Positions 7,740 through 15,023 of a stretch of DNA of 31,491 nucleotides are shown here, in pieces (the first letter of the stretch is position 1; every line of letters starts with the position of its first letter). Location of the stretch: positions 1-31,491 of IMG/VR virus record IMGVR_UViG_3300028837_001326. One strand, 5' to 3'. The notes below the pieces were generated by a model. The model worked only from the letters and a program-made list of their open reading frames with translations. It made no database searches and was not told the origin of the DNA. The stretch is from a virus. The translations under genes were made by a program, and so were the position numbers.

Positions 7740-7770
7740 GCTGCGATAAGGAGGCTGAAAACCACGCAGC
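7740..7770 (+). other. Stem-loop enclosing a ribosome-site-like sequence
   Basis: GCTGCG (7740-7745) pairs with CGCAGC (7765-7770), leaving an AAGGAGG sequence in the loop (7748-7754). A 19-codon frame starts at 7771 and its TGA overlaps the ATG of the gene at 7827. This could be a translational control element in the 146-base gap, or chance. Confidence 0.35.
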
Positions 7771-7826
7771 ATGACCATGCAAACATTTTCTAGTTATCAA
7801 AAACAAAAAAGGAGAAGACAAAATAA

Positions 7827-8333
7827 ATGACTGAACACCCCGACAGTGTTAGAATAGGAGTAAACCGTCTGAATCTAGTTGTGACAGGTGAACATTTAGA
7901 CCTCGCTGGAACGAGCAATTACTTTGAAACAGACCAAGCCCTGACAACCTTGCCGACTTTATCCATGGCTGTATCCAGTAGCACAGGCGTACAAGTTAAA
8001 AAATTCTTGTTAGAAGACGTGCAGTACATGATGAATCCTACAGCAGCGGAAACCTATCAACTATATCTTTTGGAAGATGCAACCGCAGATGATGTGCAGC
8101 AAACTACTGACATTGCTTTTTGGAGTCCCGCCGCGCAGGCAGACAGTGTAAACTATCGTTACAATAGCGCAGGCTATCAAGCAGCTACGGGCACAGCGGA
8201 AGTTGCACAGTATAAGTTGCCTCGCATAGTTGAGTTAGCAACGGCGAACAAACTCTATTATATGCTTGACTGGTCAGGAGCTCCCGGCAACACACCTGGC
8301 TTCATAAAGATTCGCGGAAAACTCTTAAAGTAG
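7827..8333 (+). CDS. Beta-rich virion structural protein
   Basis: Predicted 168 residues, preceded by AAGGAGAAGA at 7809-7818. It is mostly beta with low charge, many Thr/Ala/Asp, and aromatic residues spaced as in jelly-roll proteins. It lies between capsid/decoration genes and the connector, so it is probably a head-surface or trimeric decoration protein. No family is recognised. Confidence 0.6.
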   Translation: MTEHPDSVRIGVNRLNLVVTGEHLDLAGTSNYFETDQALTTLPTLSMAVSSSTGVQVKKFLLEDVQYMMNPTAAETYQLYLLEDATADDVQQTTDIAFWSPAAQADSVNYRYNSAGYQAATGTAEVAQYKLPRIVELATANKLYYMLDWSGAPGNTPGFIKIRGKLLK

Positions 8334-8349
8334 GACAGGTGAATCATTC

Positions 8350-8610
8350 ATGGTTGACCGTTCTACAACGTTAAAGAAAATTACCGACGTAAAATACTAC
8401 GCTAGCGCCTTGTTCGACGTCACCGTAAGCATAGGTGACACCATAACTCTAGGCGAGTTTGACACTACAGTTAACCTGAACAAAGCTGTGATAATGAATA
8501 ATAGCGACGGCGCAGAAATCACTTGCACCGTACTGTTGAACGTGGTAACAGTGACTGGCGCAGCAACCGATGAAGAATGCACTTTATTCGTTTTCGGCAG
8601 GAGAGCCTAG
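8350..8610 (+). CDS. Small beta protein, possible third decoration paralogue
   Basis: Predicted 86 residues, the same length as the two paralogues at 7152 and 7417. Similarity is weak but co-linear: a K-K-I/N-F start, a V-S-x-G-D-T-I-T type strand near residue 25, a T-V-T-V strand near residue 70 and a C-x-L-F near the C-terminus. It could be a distant copy of the same fold. ACAGGTGA lies upstream at 8336-8343. Confidence 0.6.
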   Translation: MVDRSTTLKKITDVKYYASALFDVTVSIGDTITLGEFDTTVNLNKAVIMNNSDGAEITCTVLLNVVTVTGAATDEECTLFVFGRRA

Positions 8611-8613
8611 AAA

Positions 8614-8985
8614 ATGGTCGCGGTTACAGCCGACACATTCAAAGACTTGATGAACAAGCCAGACCTAGATTCTGAGGTTGTGGAGAAAATTTTAGATTTG
8701 GCAGTTGACTGTTTAAACCTTTACGGTCAGTTAGACATGAGCAATATGGCTGGAACCGCAGGGTCGAAAACGTTGAATCTAACAAGTCAACAGAACGCTG
8801 CATTATTGATTGTTGCACGAGCTATTTACTATGGCTTTTATTTAGGCTTGTCTTCCGCTGCAATTGCCAGCCAAAGCGTAACTAACCCGTCTGACCTGAT
8901 GGCTAATTCGGTTGTGTCTGACTCTTTACGCGAAGCGGCAAGGCTACTCCAGGAACCAGAGTACAGCAGAGCATTTCTAAGGTGA
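8614..8985 (+). CDS. Head-tail connector (adaptor, HK97 gp6-like)
   Basis: Predicted 123 residues and all-helical, with the pattern T-A-D-T-F-K-D-L-M-N-K-P-D-L-D at the start and helices separated by short loops. This is typical of connector proteins that dock onto the portal (HK97 gp6 / SPP1 gp15 type). Position after the capsid and decoration genes supports the call. Family assignment is by fold pattern and context only. Confidence 0.65.
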   Translation: MVAVTADTFKDLMNKPDLDSEVVEKILDLAVDCLNLYGQLDMSNMAGTAGSKTLNLTSQQNAALLIVARAIYYGFYLGLSSAAIASQSVTNPSDLMANSVVSDSLREAARLLQEPEYSRAFLR

Positions 8986-9016
8986 ATTCTATTGTGGAGA
9001 CTGATTCGGGGATTTC

Positions 9017-9154
9017 ATGAATAAACAGTGTTCCTATTCTTTAGAATCCCGTGCAGTCATAGTTTTGAACGAACATAGGGTAATTTGTTTGACCCGTAAA
9101 TTTCGGAATATCCCGTGTCTTACTGGTTTTGTTATTATTATTACTGGTGATTAG
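9017..9154 (+). CDS. 45-residue small protein
   Basis: A 45-residue frame filling most of the gap before the first spike gene. Its TAG ends one base before the spike ATG at 9156. The spike's GGTGA ribosome site lies inside its 3' end. It has three Cys and a hydrophobic C-terminus (I-I-I repeat). A GGGGA site lies just upstream. No family is recognised; it may not be expressed. Confidence 0.4.
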   Translation: MNKQCSYSLESRAVIVLNEHRVICLTRKFRNIPCLTGFVIIITGD

Positions 9155-9155
9155 T

Positions 9156-10694
9156 ATGCGATGGGTTGGCGGAACAAAACATAGTCCTGAAAACGATAAT
9201 CGAATGTCAAACCTGCCCCTATCTAGTTACACGTTACATCAGCTTGGAAGCAAATATTATGCTGAAGCAAACTTTGACGGCGGAGTCGATTATGAGAGTT
9301 CCACGTCGCCTTCCACAGTGATAAACAATGCTATCGCCGGATTATCGAGCGGCGTGGTGTTCATTAAGGACGGGGACTGGACTGAAACAGGATACGTTAA
9401 TATCTATATGAAAAATGGTGTGGATCTAATTGGTGAAAGCAGAGAAGGCACAAAACTAGGAAGCACAACAAACTTTTACATCGTGAGATTCAACAGTGTT
9501 TCAAACAGTAGCCTAAAAAATCTCAACATTTTAAATGGCGGCGGCACAAACATCATGACTGCTTATATTTATGGCGCAAGCCCGAGCAACATCGAAATTG
9601 ACAATGTTCACTTTACGGGTACTGCCACATGGGCAATCAATGGAGTGTCTGCAGAAAACATACGCATCCGAAACTGCCTATGCGACAGCAACACAATAGG
9701 TCAATTCTTTTACAACAGTGGAATCTTCGAGAAAACCATAATCGCAGACAATGTAATTACGGATACAACTGTAATGGGTGTTTACAGCCGCGGCTTAAAA
9801 GACAGCAGTATCCATGATAACATTCTAACAGATGCAGGCAGCACGAGCGCTGATAACGCTTTCATTACCGTGGCAAATAACAATCCATCATGTAATTACA
9901 GTATAAGCAAAAACAGGTTACGGTTCACCACTGACCCCACAGCCACAACTAACGGAATCTTAATTGCTGGAGAATCAAGCGATACAAACTATAATGAAGT
10001 CGTAGTAGTTGATGGCAACACATGTTACGTAGAAGCAGGTGTCACCAGTAACGTAAACCAGTTCATTTATACACATGGTTACGACAGTGCCCATCATCAA
10101 GTCCGCAATGTAACAATCAAGAACAATATTGTATATGGCGCTGGCACAATTATGGGAGGCATCGTATCCACACTCAGCGACCACATAAATTACACAGGGA
10201 ATATAATTGACACAGTGGAACAACGCGGCATCCAAATAGATGATGCAGACTATGTTAAACTAGGAGCTAATATAATCAGAAATTACGACCAAGCCGCAGG
10301 CGGATACGCAGCAATCGATCTTACAAACTCACCAGTTAACGTCGTCGGTGACGGTGCAGTGCAGAGCTATACACCCGCCGACTTGAGCGGTGCCGCAGAC
10401 ACCCATTACTTGATGAGTCCCGAACAGAATGTATGTTTGCTTAATGCGTACCTCAAATATACAGAAGCTTCAAGCGCCGACGCGGGAATCACTTTAATAT
10501 TGGGAAAAGAAAGCGACGACGACTACTATTACACTGGCACTTCTGAAACGGATAAGGCTCAATGGTACACGAAAACGTTGACTTTACTCAAGCGAGACCT
10601 TGCTGCGGGAGACACATTAATCTTTAACAGCGCAGGAGGCAAAGCAAATGCAGGCGAAGTCATCTGTGTAGTAGACTACGCGTTTATAGATTAA
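9156..10694 (+). CDS. Right-handed beta-helix tail spike 1
   Basis: Predicted 512 residues from the ATG at 9156 (GGTGA site upstream). A longer frame begins at TTG 9129 but would add only a Leu run. The N-terminal region has the pattern Y-Y-A-E-A-N-F-D-G-G and F-I-K-D-G-D-W, as in pectate-lyase-like spikes. Then come about 12 short repeated turns with N-x-I/V and G-x-I motifs (about residues 85-385), the hallmark of a parallel beta-helix. Residues 390-512 form a separate beta domain. Spikes of this class bind or cut surface glycans. No catalytic residues are assigned. Confidence 0.8.
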   Translation: MRWVGGTKHSPENDNRMSNLPLSSYTLHQLGSKYYAEANFDGGVDYESSTSPSTVINNAIAGLSSGVVFIKDGDWTETGYVNIYMKNGVDLIGESREGTKLGSTTNFYIVRFNSVSNSSLKNLNILNGGGTNIMTAYIYGASPSNIEIDNVHFTGTATWAINGVSAENIRIRNCLCDSNTIGQFFYNSGIFEKTIIADNVITDTTVMGVYSRGLKDSSIHDNILTDAGSTSADNAFITVANNNPSCNYSISKNRLRFTTDPTATTNGILIAGESSDTNYNEVVVVDGNTCYVEAGVTSNVNQFIYTHGYDSAHHQVRNVTIKNNIVYGAGTIMGGIVSTLSDHINYTGNIIDTVEQRGIQIDDADYVKLGANIIRNYDQAAGGYAAIDLTNSPVNVVGDGAVQSYTPADLSGAADTHYLMSPEQNVCLLNAYLKYTEASSADAGITLILGKESDDDYYYTGTSETDKAQWYTKTLTLLKRDLAAGDTLIFNSAGGKANAGEVICVVDYAFID

Positions 10695-10706
10695 AGGAGA
10701 TACAAT

Positions 10707-10931
10707 ATGGACCCTGCTATTTGTGGATACTGCCGATGTGACTATTGCAGATGTGGCGTTTACCGTGACGATTGGGATCAACTGTTAAAAACATTCAAGA
10801 ATGTGCCAGCGCAAACTAAGGGAGGCGTAGACCCTTTCATTGTTGGTCATTTTCGTGTTGGACACTTTCGTGTGGGAGTAACTATTCCATTCTTTGATGA
10901 GATGTTAGAACAATTTAAAAAGGCGGTTTAA
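10707..10931 (+). CDS. Cys-cluster small protein between spikes
   Basis: Predicted 74 residues with an AAAGGAGAT site. Five Cys at residues 6, 9, 11, 14 and 16 form C-x2-C-x-C-x2-C-x-C, a compact metal-binding-like cluster. A five-residue unit G-H-F-R-V occurs twice in tandem near residue 47, and the C-terminus is an amphipathic helix. It sits between the two spike genes, so it could be a spike attachment or chaperone protein. Function unknown. Confidence 0.6.
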   Translation: MDPAICGYCRCDYCRCGVYRDDWDQLLKTFKNVPAQTKGGVDPFIVGHFRVGHFRVGVTIPFFDEMLEQFKKAV

Positions 10932-10932
10932 A

Positions 10933-12783
10933 TTGGGAAGTCATAAAACATTTATAGATGGCGAAACGCCAACAACTGAAGAGTTTAATTATCTTTTAGA
11001 TCATCGTGTCTACGCAACAAAGGCTGAGTTGGACACTGCGGCTGCAGGTTGGGGCAGCGCTGAAGTCAAGCGAATGTGTTGGGTTACAGAGGAAAACCGT
11101 TTTTACTATTGGGATGGAAGCGTGCTTGTTAAGTTTCCCAGCACAGGCGGCGCTGGAGCTCCAGTTGACGCGACTTACGTGACGACAGGTGCGGAGCCTG
11201 GGCTTAACAATGAAGCGTTACATAAGGACCTTGTAGGCGTGAACCTTCACGTTCCAAAAGTTCATAGTGTTAGTCATGGAAACGCTGGGTCAGACCAGAT
11301 TAGTGTGGAAGGATTAACTGGACTGTTGGCGGATGAGCAGAACGCTGGCAAAATCAAAAGCAAAACCATTGATGCTTTAGTTGGTAATCGGTTTCTGTAT
11401 TATGATGGCGTTACTATGACGTGGGCTTCATTGCCTGGCGGCGGCGACATGACTAAAGCCGTTTACGACACTAATGATGATGGTGTGGTTGAGGACAGCG
11501 ACAAACTTGAAGCCAGCACTAAAGCGCAAGTGCAAGATCACACGCCTAAAGTTCACAAGGACAGCCACAAAACAGGCGGAAGCGACGCGTTGCTTGTCAC
11601 TGACGCGCTAGATGCTTTAGCACGTGTTGAAGTTAAAGAAGGCGGAGTCAGCAAAGGCAAACGCAGAGCCATAAATTTGATTGCGGGTGCTGGCATCGCA
11701 TATAATATTACTGATGATGCTGGGAACGAAGAGGTTGACGTGAATATTAGCGTGTCAGGCGGCGGCACCTACAAACTCCGTCCTAAAGTCACAGTCTATA
11801 AAGTTGGAAGCTACTATTACGCAATGGATGAAGACGGAGTTCTCGTTGACAGCGGCACGGACGCGACTACCGTTATTAAAAGTGCGATTGGTGACTTGAC
11901 GGGTGGTCGGACTTGGCGAGAAACTGTCGCGTTAAAAGGAAGTTTCACGCTGACTGAGGATGGTTCAACTGGTTACTGCATTAACGAGCCCACATACACG
12001 ATTCTCGATTTAAACCAGGCAATTTTGACTTTAGATGATAACCAAGACTGCGACATGATCCAAATTACAGGTGGCGCAGGTAGCAGTCCGAGGGAACACT
12101 CAGAAATTTGGGGCGGCAGACTTGAAGGGAATAAAGGAAACCAAACAAGCGGACACGGTATCGTTATCTCCAAAGGGTCAGCCTCGTTAATCAGAGACAC
12201 GGTTATTTACAACTGCGACGATGATGGCTTAAATTATAATGGCACTGATTGGGGTGAATGGGCAGGATTACACAGAGCAGTAAACGTGAGAATTTATAGT
12301 TGCGACAGATACGGTGTCTACTGCAACTATCATAACGACAACTACTTTGATCATTGTGTTGCACAGAGCAACGGCAGCGACAATGTTTATCTCTACGGTA
12401 TACATCGACTCTTTTATTTCCACAGTATCTATGCAGGACGATACAGTTTTCATTTACCTTCTGGATGTGATGGAACCCGATTAATAGAATGTGATGCGGA
12501 TACGCCGACAAGCCATAACATTTACATTGGTGGAGACCGAAACGCAATCGTTGGCGGTTACATTCATAATAGTGCTGGTAATGACGGCGTTCGCTTTTTG
12601 AGTGGCGCAGAAAACAACAATGTCTACAACACGCATATTTCAACCCATGAGTATGCAGTGAATGAGTTAGCTGGTGCAGATTGGAATCATGTTCACGGAA
12701 ACTTTAGCAGGAGCATAACTCAGGCTGTAGCTTTCACCACGACGGGTGGAAATAGCGTGTTCACTGATAATGTGGATAGATAA
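10933..12783 (+). CDS. Tail fibre/spike 2 with C-terminal beta-helix
   Basis: Predicted 616 residues from TTG 10933 with AGGCGG upstream. Residues 1-75 resemble a virion-attachment head. Two related segments follow (about 105-140 and 205-235), each with H-x-P-K-V-H-x-x-S-H and a downstream G-S-D, the fibre motif often seen in tailed-virus fibres. Residues 285-616 are a parallel beta-helix with N-x-I and G-x-H-G type turns, as in pectate-lyase-like enzymes. It probably acts with spike 1 in host recognition. Confidence 0.8.
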   Translation: MGSHKTFIDGETPTTEEFNYLLDHRVYATKAELDTAAAGWGSAEVKRMCWVTEENRFYYWDGSVLVKFPSTGGAGAPVDATYVTTGAEPGLNNEALHKDLVGVNLHVPKVHSVSHGNAGSDQISVEGLTGLLADEQNAGKIKSKTIDALVGNRFLYYDGVTMTWASLPGGGDMTKAVYDTNDDGVVEDSDKLEASTKAQVQDHTPKVHKDSHKTGGSDALLVTDALDALARVEVKEGGVSKGKRRAINLIAGAGIAYNITDDAGNEEVDVNISVSGGGTYKLRPKVTVYKVGSYYYAMDEDGVLVDSGTDATTVIKSAIGDLTGGRTWRETVALKGSFTLTEDGSTGYCINEPTYTILDLNQAILTLDDNQDCDMIQITGGAGSSPREHSEIWGGRLEGNKGNQTSGHGIVISKGSASLIRDTVIYNCDDDGLNYNGTDWGEWAGLHRAVNVRIYSCDRYGVYCNYHNDNYFDHCVAQSNGSDNVYLYGIHRLFYFHSIYAGRYSFHLPSGCDGTRLIECDADTPTSHNIYIGGDRNAIVGGYIHNSAGNDGVRFLSGAENNNVYNTHISTHEYAVNELAGADWNHVHGNFSRSITQAVAFTTTGGNSVFTDNVDR

Positions 12784-12786
12784 GCC

Positions 12787-13581
12787 ATGACTTTAAGTTT
12801 TGATGTTACCCGCCACAAACTTGTGTTAGGTCCAGACCGGAACGGCACGACGGGCTGGTATGATGTTAGCTACACCGAAAGCACGATTGAAGCGATTATT
12901 CAAGATCGCGGCGCAACTACTCGTTACTTACCCGCAGGCGTTCATGTGTCACTAGATGGTTTAATGATGACGGCTGATCCTGTGGTTGAAGGCGACCAGA
13001 TTGAGCATTCTGCAACTCGTTTTTACGAAGTTAAAACCGTTAAGGAAGTTAATTGGCTGGATAGTTTTGTGCGGCGCGACTGCGACTTAACGTTGTTGCC
13101 GGCGCATGATTTAAGTTATGATGTGACTGCGCCCTCAGCGGCAGATTTGATTGCAGACCCAAACTTGTATTGGGATGCTCGCTTGCACACGCGGGCTTAC
13201 TGGATAAAATATTTAGATGATGATAACTTGCAAAATTTCAGTTGGATAACCTGTTACAGCGATCCGCCTTACCCGTTAATCCGTGTTTTCAAAGACAAGT
13301 TTATCGACTTAATTTTCACTGTAAGTCAAGCAACCACTATACCTTTAATGGGCACGGAACCTGAACCTTACGGTTACGAAGAACATGTGCCCACTCATGT
13401 AGTCACGTTAGACACGAAACTAATAGATTTATGTGAATTAGAGTTAAGACGCATTATAAAGGACTATCCAGAAGGCAGCCGTCGAACGTTAGACCGTCGC
13501 ACCAGCACAGTCATTCAAGTCGGCAGCACGCCGATTTATGATACTGAATTCATTTTGAATTATCGGAGGTTAACAGCGTGA
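12787..13581 (+). CDS. Putative neck / tail-completion protein
   Basis: Predicted 264 residues, no known motif. Residues 1-100 are beta-rich and include a strand pair followed by Y-E-V-K-T-V-K-E-V, as in head-closure proteins. Residues 100-264 are alpha/beta and end with a long helix and a final strand, resembling small tail-terminator proteins. It may join two neck functions in one chain. The stop overlaps the next GTG by 4 bases. Identification is by position between fibre and tail genes. Confidence 0.5.
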   Translation: MTLSFDVTRHKLVLGPDRNGTTGWYDVSYTESTIEAIIQDRGATTRYLPAGVHVSLDGLMMTADPVVEGDQIEHSATRFYEVKTVKEVNWLDSFVRRDCDLTLLPAHDLSYDVTAPSAADLIADPNLYWDARLHTRAYWIKYLDDDNLQNFSWITCYSDPPYPLIRVFKDKFIDLIFTVSQATTIPLMGTEPEPYGYEEHVPTHVVTLDTKLIDLCELELRRIIKDYPEGSRRTLDRRTSTVIQVGSTPIYDTEFILNYRRLTA

Positions 13582-14435
13582 CTGGCATAGGTTATGGGCA
13601 TGGTAAACTGGAGCAGTGCCAAACAGCTTACACAAGTAAAGTTGACAGCGGCGACCCGTTAACCGCGCCGACCTGCACGGTTCAGAAGGGCGGTTACTTC
13701 CGGATTCAAGGAACAACAGACAATGTGGCGGCAGTGGAAGGCGTTTATTATTACAGTGCAGACTTAACCAGTGAAGCAGTGTCAACCGTAACACATGATA
13801 AATGGCGGTTACGTTACAGAACCAGTGTGGATACTGGCGGGTTAGGCGCCCGAGTAGTTCTTGAGTTTACGGATGCCTCGACAGAAACAATTTTCGGCGC
13901 TACCTTACAGTATAGTGAAACTTGGAAAACAGTTTCAGGCACCATCACGGCAGACAAAACTTTAAAGTATATTCGTTTTTACGCTTACGAAGAATCCGCA
14001 GTCAACACTAACGGCACTTACTATGTGGATTATGATTTCTTGCTGCTGCATACGGGCACGTTCACGTTTCCCGTTACAATAAGATCACAGCTTACGCTTC
14101 CGACACGCTACGTTGATAAAGTAATCCCAAAACGCGTAGGCGGCATCACAGACGAGTTAGGTTCAGAACTTGCAAAAATTCATTTAGAAGGGGAAATGGA
14201 ATTAGGCTCTGGATGGGGTTCGCCTGCTGGACAGTTTATGATGTGGATTAGCCACGAGTCGCATAGTGAATCGTGGCAATGGTTCAGTAGCACACGCGCA
14301 AACTTCAAAGTAACAACCCGCGACTTAGTTTTCACTGAGGCTGAGGGCAAAGTCAGTTTTGTATGGGATTTGGTAGAGTATCGTGAGACTGACGCGGCTG
14401 ATGAAACTTACCTTGAACGGTTCGGACTAGGATGA
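13578..14435 (+). CDS. Putative tail tube or distal tail protein with beta-sandwich insert
   Basis: Predicted 285 residues. Residues about 15-158 look like a carbohydrate-binding-type beta-sandwich (Y-Y-x-S-A-D-L, R-L-R-Y-R, Y-Y-V-D-Y-D-F). The C-terminal part (about 165-285) contains I-H-L-E-G-E-M and F-K-V-T-T-R-D-L-V-F-T-E-A-E-G, which resembles tail tube/distal-tail or baseplate proteins. A tail-tube-like core with an exposed sugar-binding module is the best reading. It is coupled to neighbours by GTGA and ATGA overlaps. Confidence 0.55.
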   Translation: MTGIGYGHGKLEQCQTAYTSKVDSGDPLTAPTCTVQKGGYFRIQGTTDNVAAVEGVYYYSADLTSEAVSTVTHDKWRLRYRTSVDTGGLGARVVLEFTDASTETIFGATLQYSETWKTVSGTITADKTLKYIRFYAYEESAVNTNGTYYVDYDFLLLHTGTFTFPVTIRSQLTLPTRYVDKVIPKRVGGITDELGSELAKIHLEGEMELGSGWGSPAGQFMMWISHESHSESWQWFSSTRANFKVTTRDLVFTEAEGKVSFVWDLVEYRETDAADETYLERFGLG

Positions 14436-14722
14436 TGGAAATAGATGACGCTATCAAATACACTTTCACATGGTACACTTATTGGGATAATAAGGTGTGT
14501 CAGAAATGCCGCAACCTAGACGGTAAGACTTGGCACGATCAAGATTTATTCGCGTCTCAACTAATGGATGAAGTATTAGGGCCAGTTTGGGATTTAGACG
14601 CAGATCAGACTTTAGCGCATCCAAATTGTAGGTGTCACATTGAAGTTGTGGCGCATGTAGATTTAGGTGCAATTAAAATCTACGGAGTATTCATGGAGGC
14701 TGCTAAACCGTTTGTCAAGTAA
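14432..14722 (+). CDS. Second stand-alone MuF/SPP1-gp7-like Cys/His domain
   Basis: Predicted 96 residues. It carries N-K-V-C-Q-K-C-R near 20-27 and H-P-N-C-R-C near 69-74, the same two-part motif and spacing style as the protein at 3865. The two are probably paralogues. Here the gene lies in the tail cluster rather than next to the portal, which is unusual for a minor-head domain. The ATGA overlap with the previous gene marks the start. Confidence 0.7.
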   Translation: MMEIDDAIKYTFTWYTYWDNKVCQKCRNLDGKTWHDQDLFASQLMDEVLGPVWDLDADQTLAHPNCRCHIEVVAHVDLGAIKIYGVFMEAAKPFVK

Positions 14723-15023
14723 CGTTCGTGAAATGCGAGATCAAGTGGCAGCGTTAAAAGTAGAGATGGCTTCTCTCACTAAAGAGGTTACGGTTGCTAG
14801 AAGCTTGTTGATGGACGTAACAGGTTTAATGGCGTTAGCAGGCATAAAAGACGCGAGAGAAATCCGGAGATATATTATTCTTTTGTATCAGTTGAAAGCA
14901 GCTTATGACGCGGTGCAACTAGCCCGTATGGCAGCAGGCGATCCTTTGGCTTGGATTAGCGCAGGCATCACAGTCACAACGGCAGCCGTGCACACGGTTG
15001 ACTTAGCGGGGTGCTACGGTTAA
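14667..15023 (+). CDS. Helical protein at the tape-measure position
   Basis: Up to 118 residues from GTG 14667; TTG 14712 (after GGAGG 14695-14699) or ATG 14733 are alternative starts. A coiled-coil region (about residues 20-50) is followed by a long helical segment and a hydrophobic stretch near residues 90-110. It lies just upstream of the tail hub, where tape-measure genes normally sit, but a usual tape measure is 500-1500 residues. A miniature tape measure or a tail-tip/membrane-entry protein are both possible. Confidence 0.55.
   Translation: MQLKSTEYSWRLLNRLSSNVREMRDQVAALKVEMASLTKEVTVARSLLMDVTGLMALAGIKDAREIRRYIILLYQLKAAYDAVQLARMAAGDPLAWISAGITVTTAAVHTVDLAGCYG

Noticed and set aside
7771-7830. 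19-codon frame before the structural gene at 7827
   Set aside because: Its stop overlaps the next ATG, but the peptide is short and low complexity and the spacing from AAGGAGG is long. Noted only as part of the stem-loop.
9129-9155. TTG 9129 as start of spike 1
   Set aside because: Adds only a Leu run without a ribosome site; ATG 9156 has GGTGA at good spacing.
12203-12643. 146-codon minus-strand open frame rich in Cys and His
   Set aside because: It is antisense to the beta-helix of spike 2, and the Cys/His richness is a by-product of Gly/Ala/Asn codons on the coding strand.
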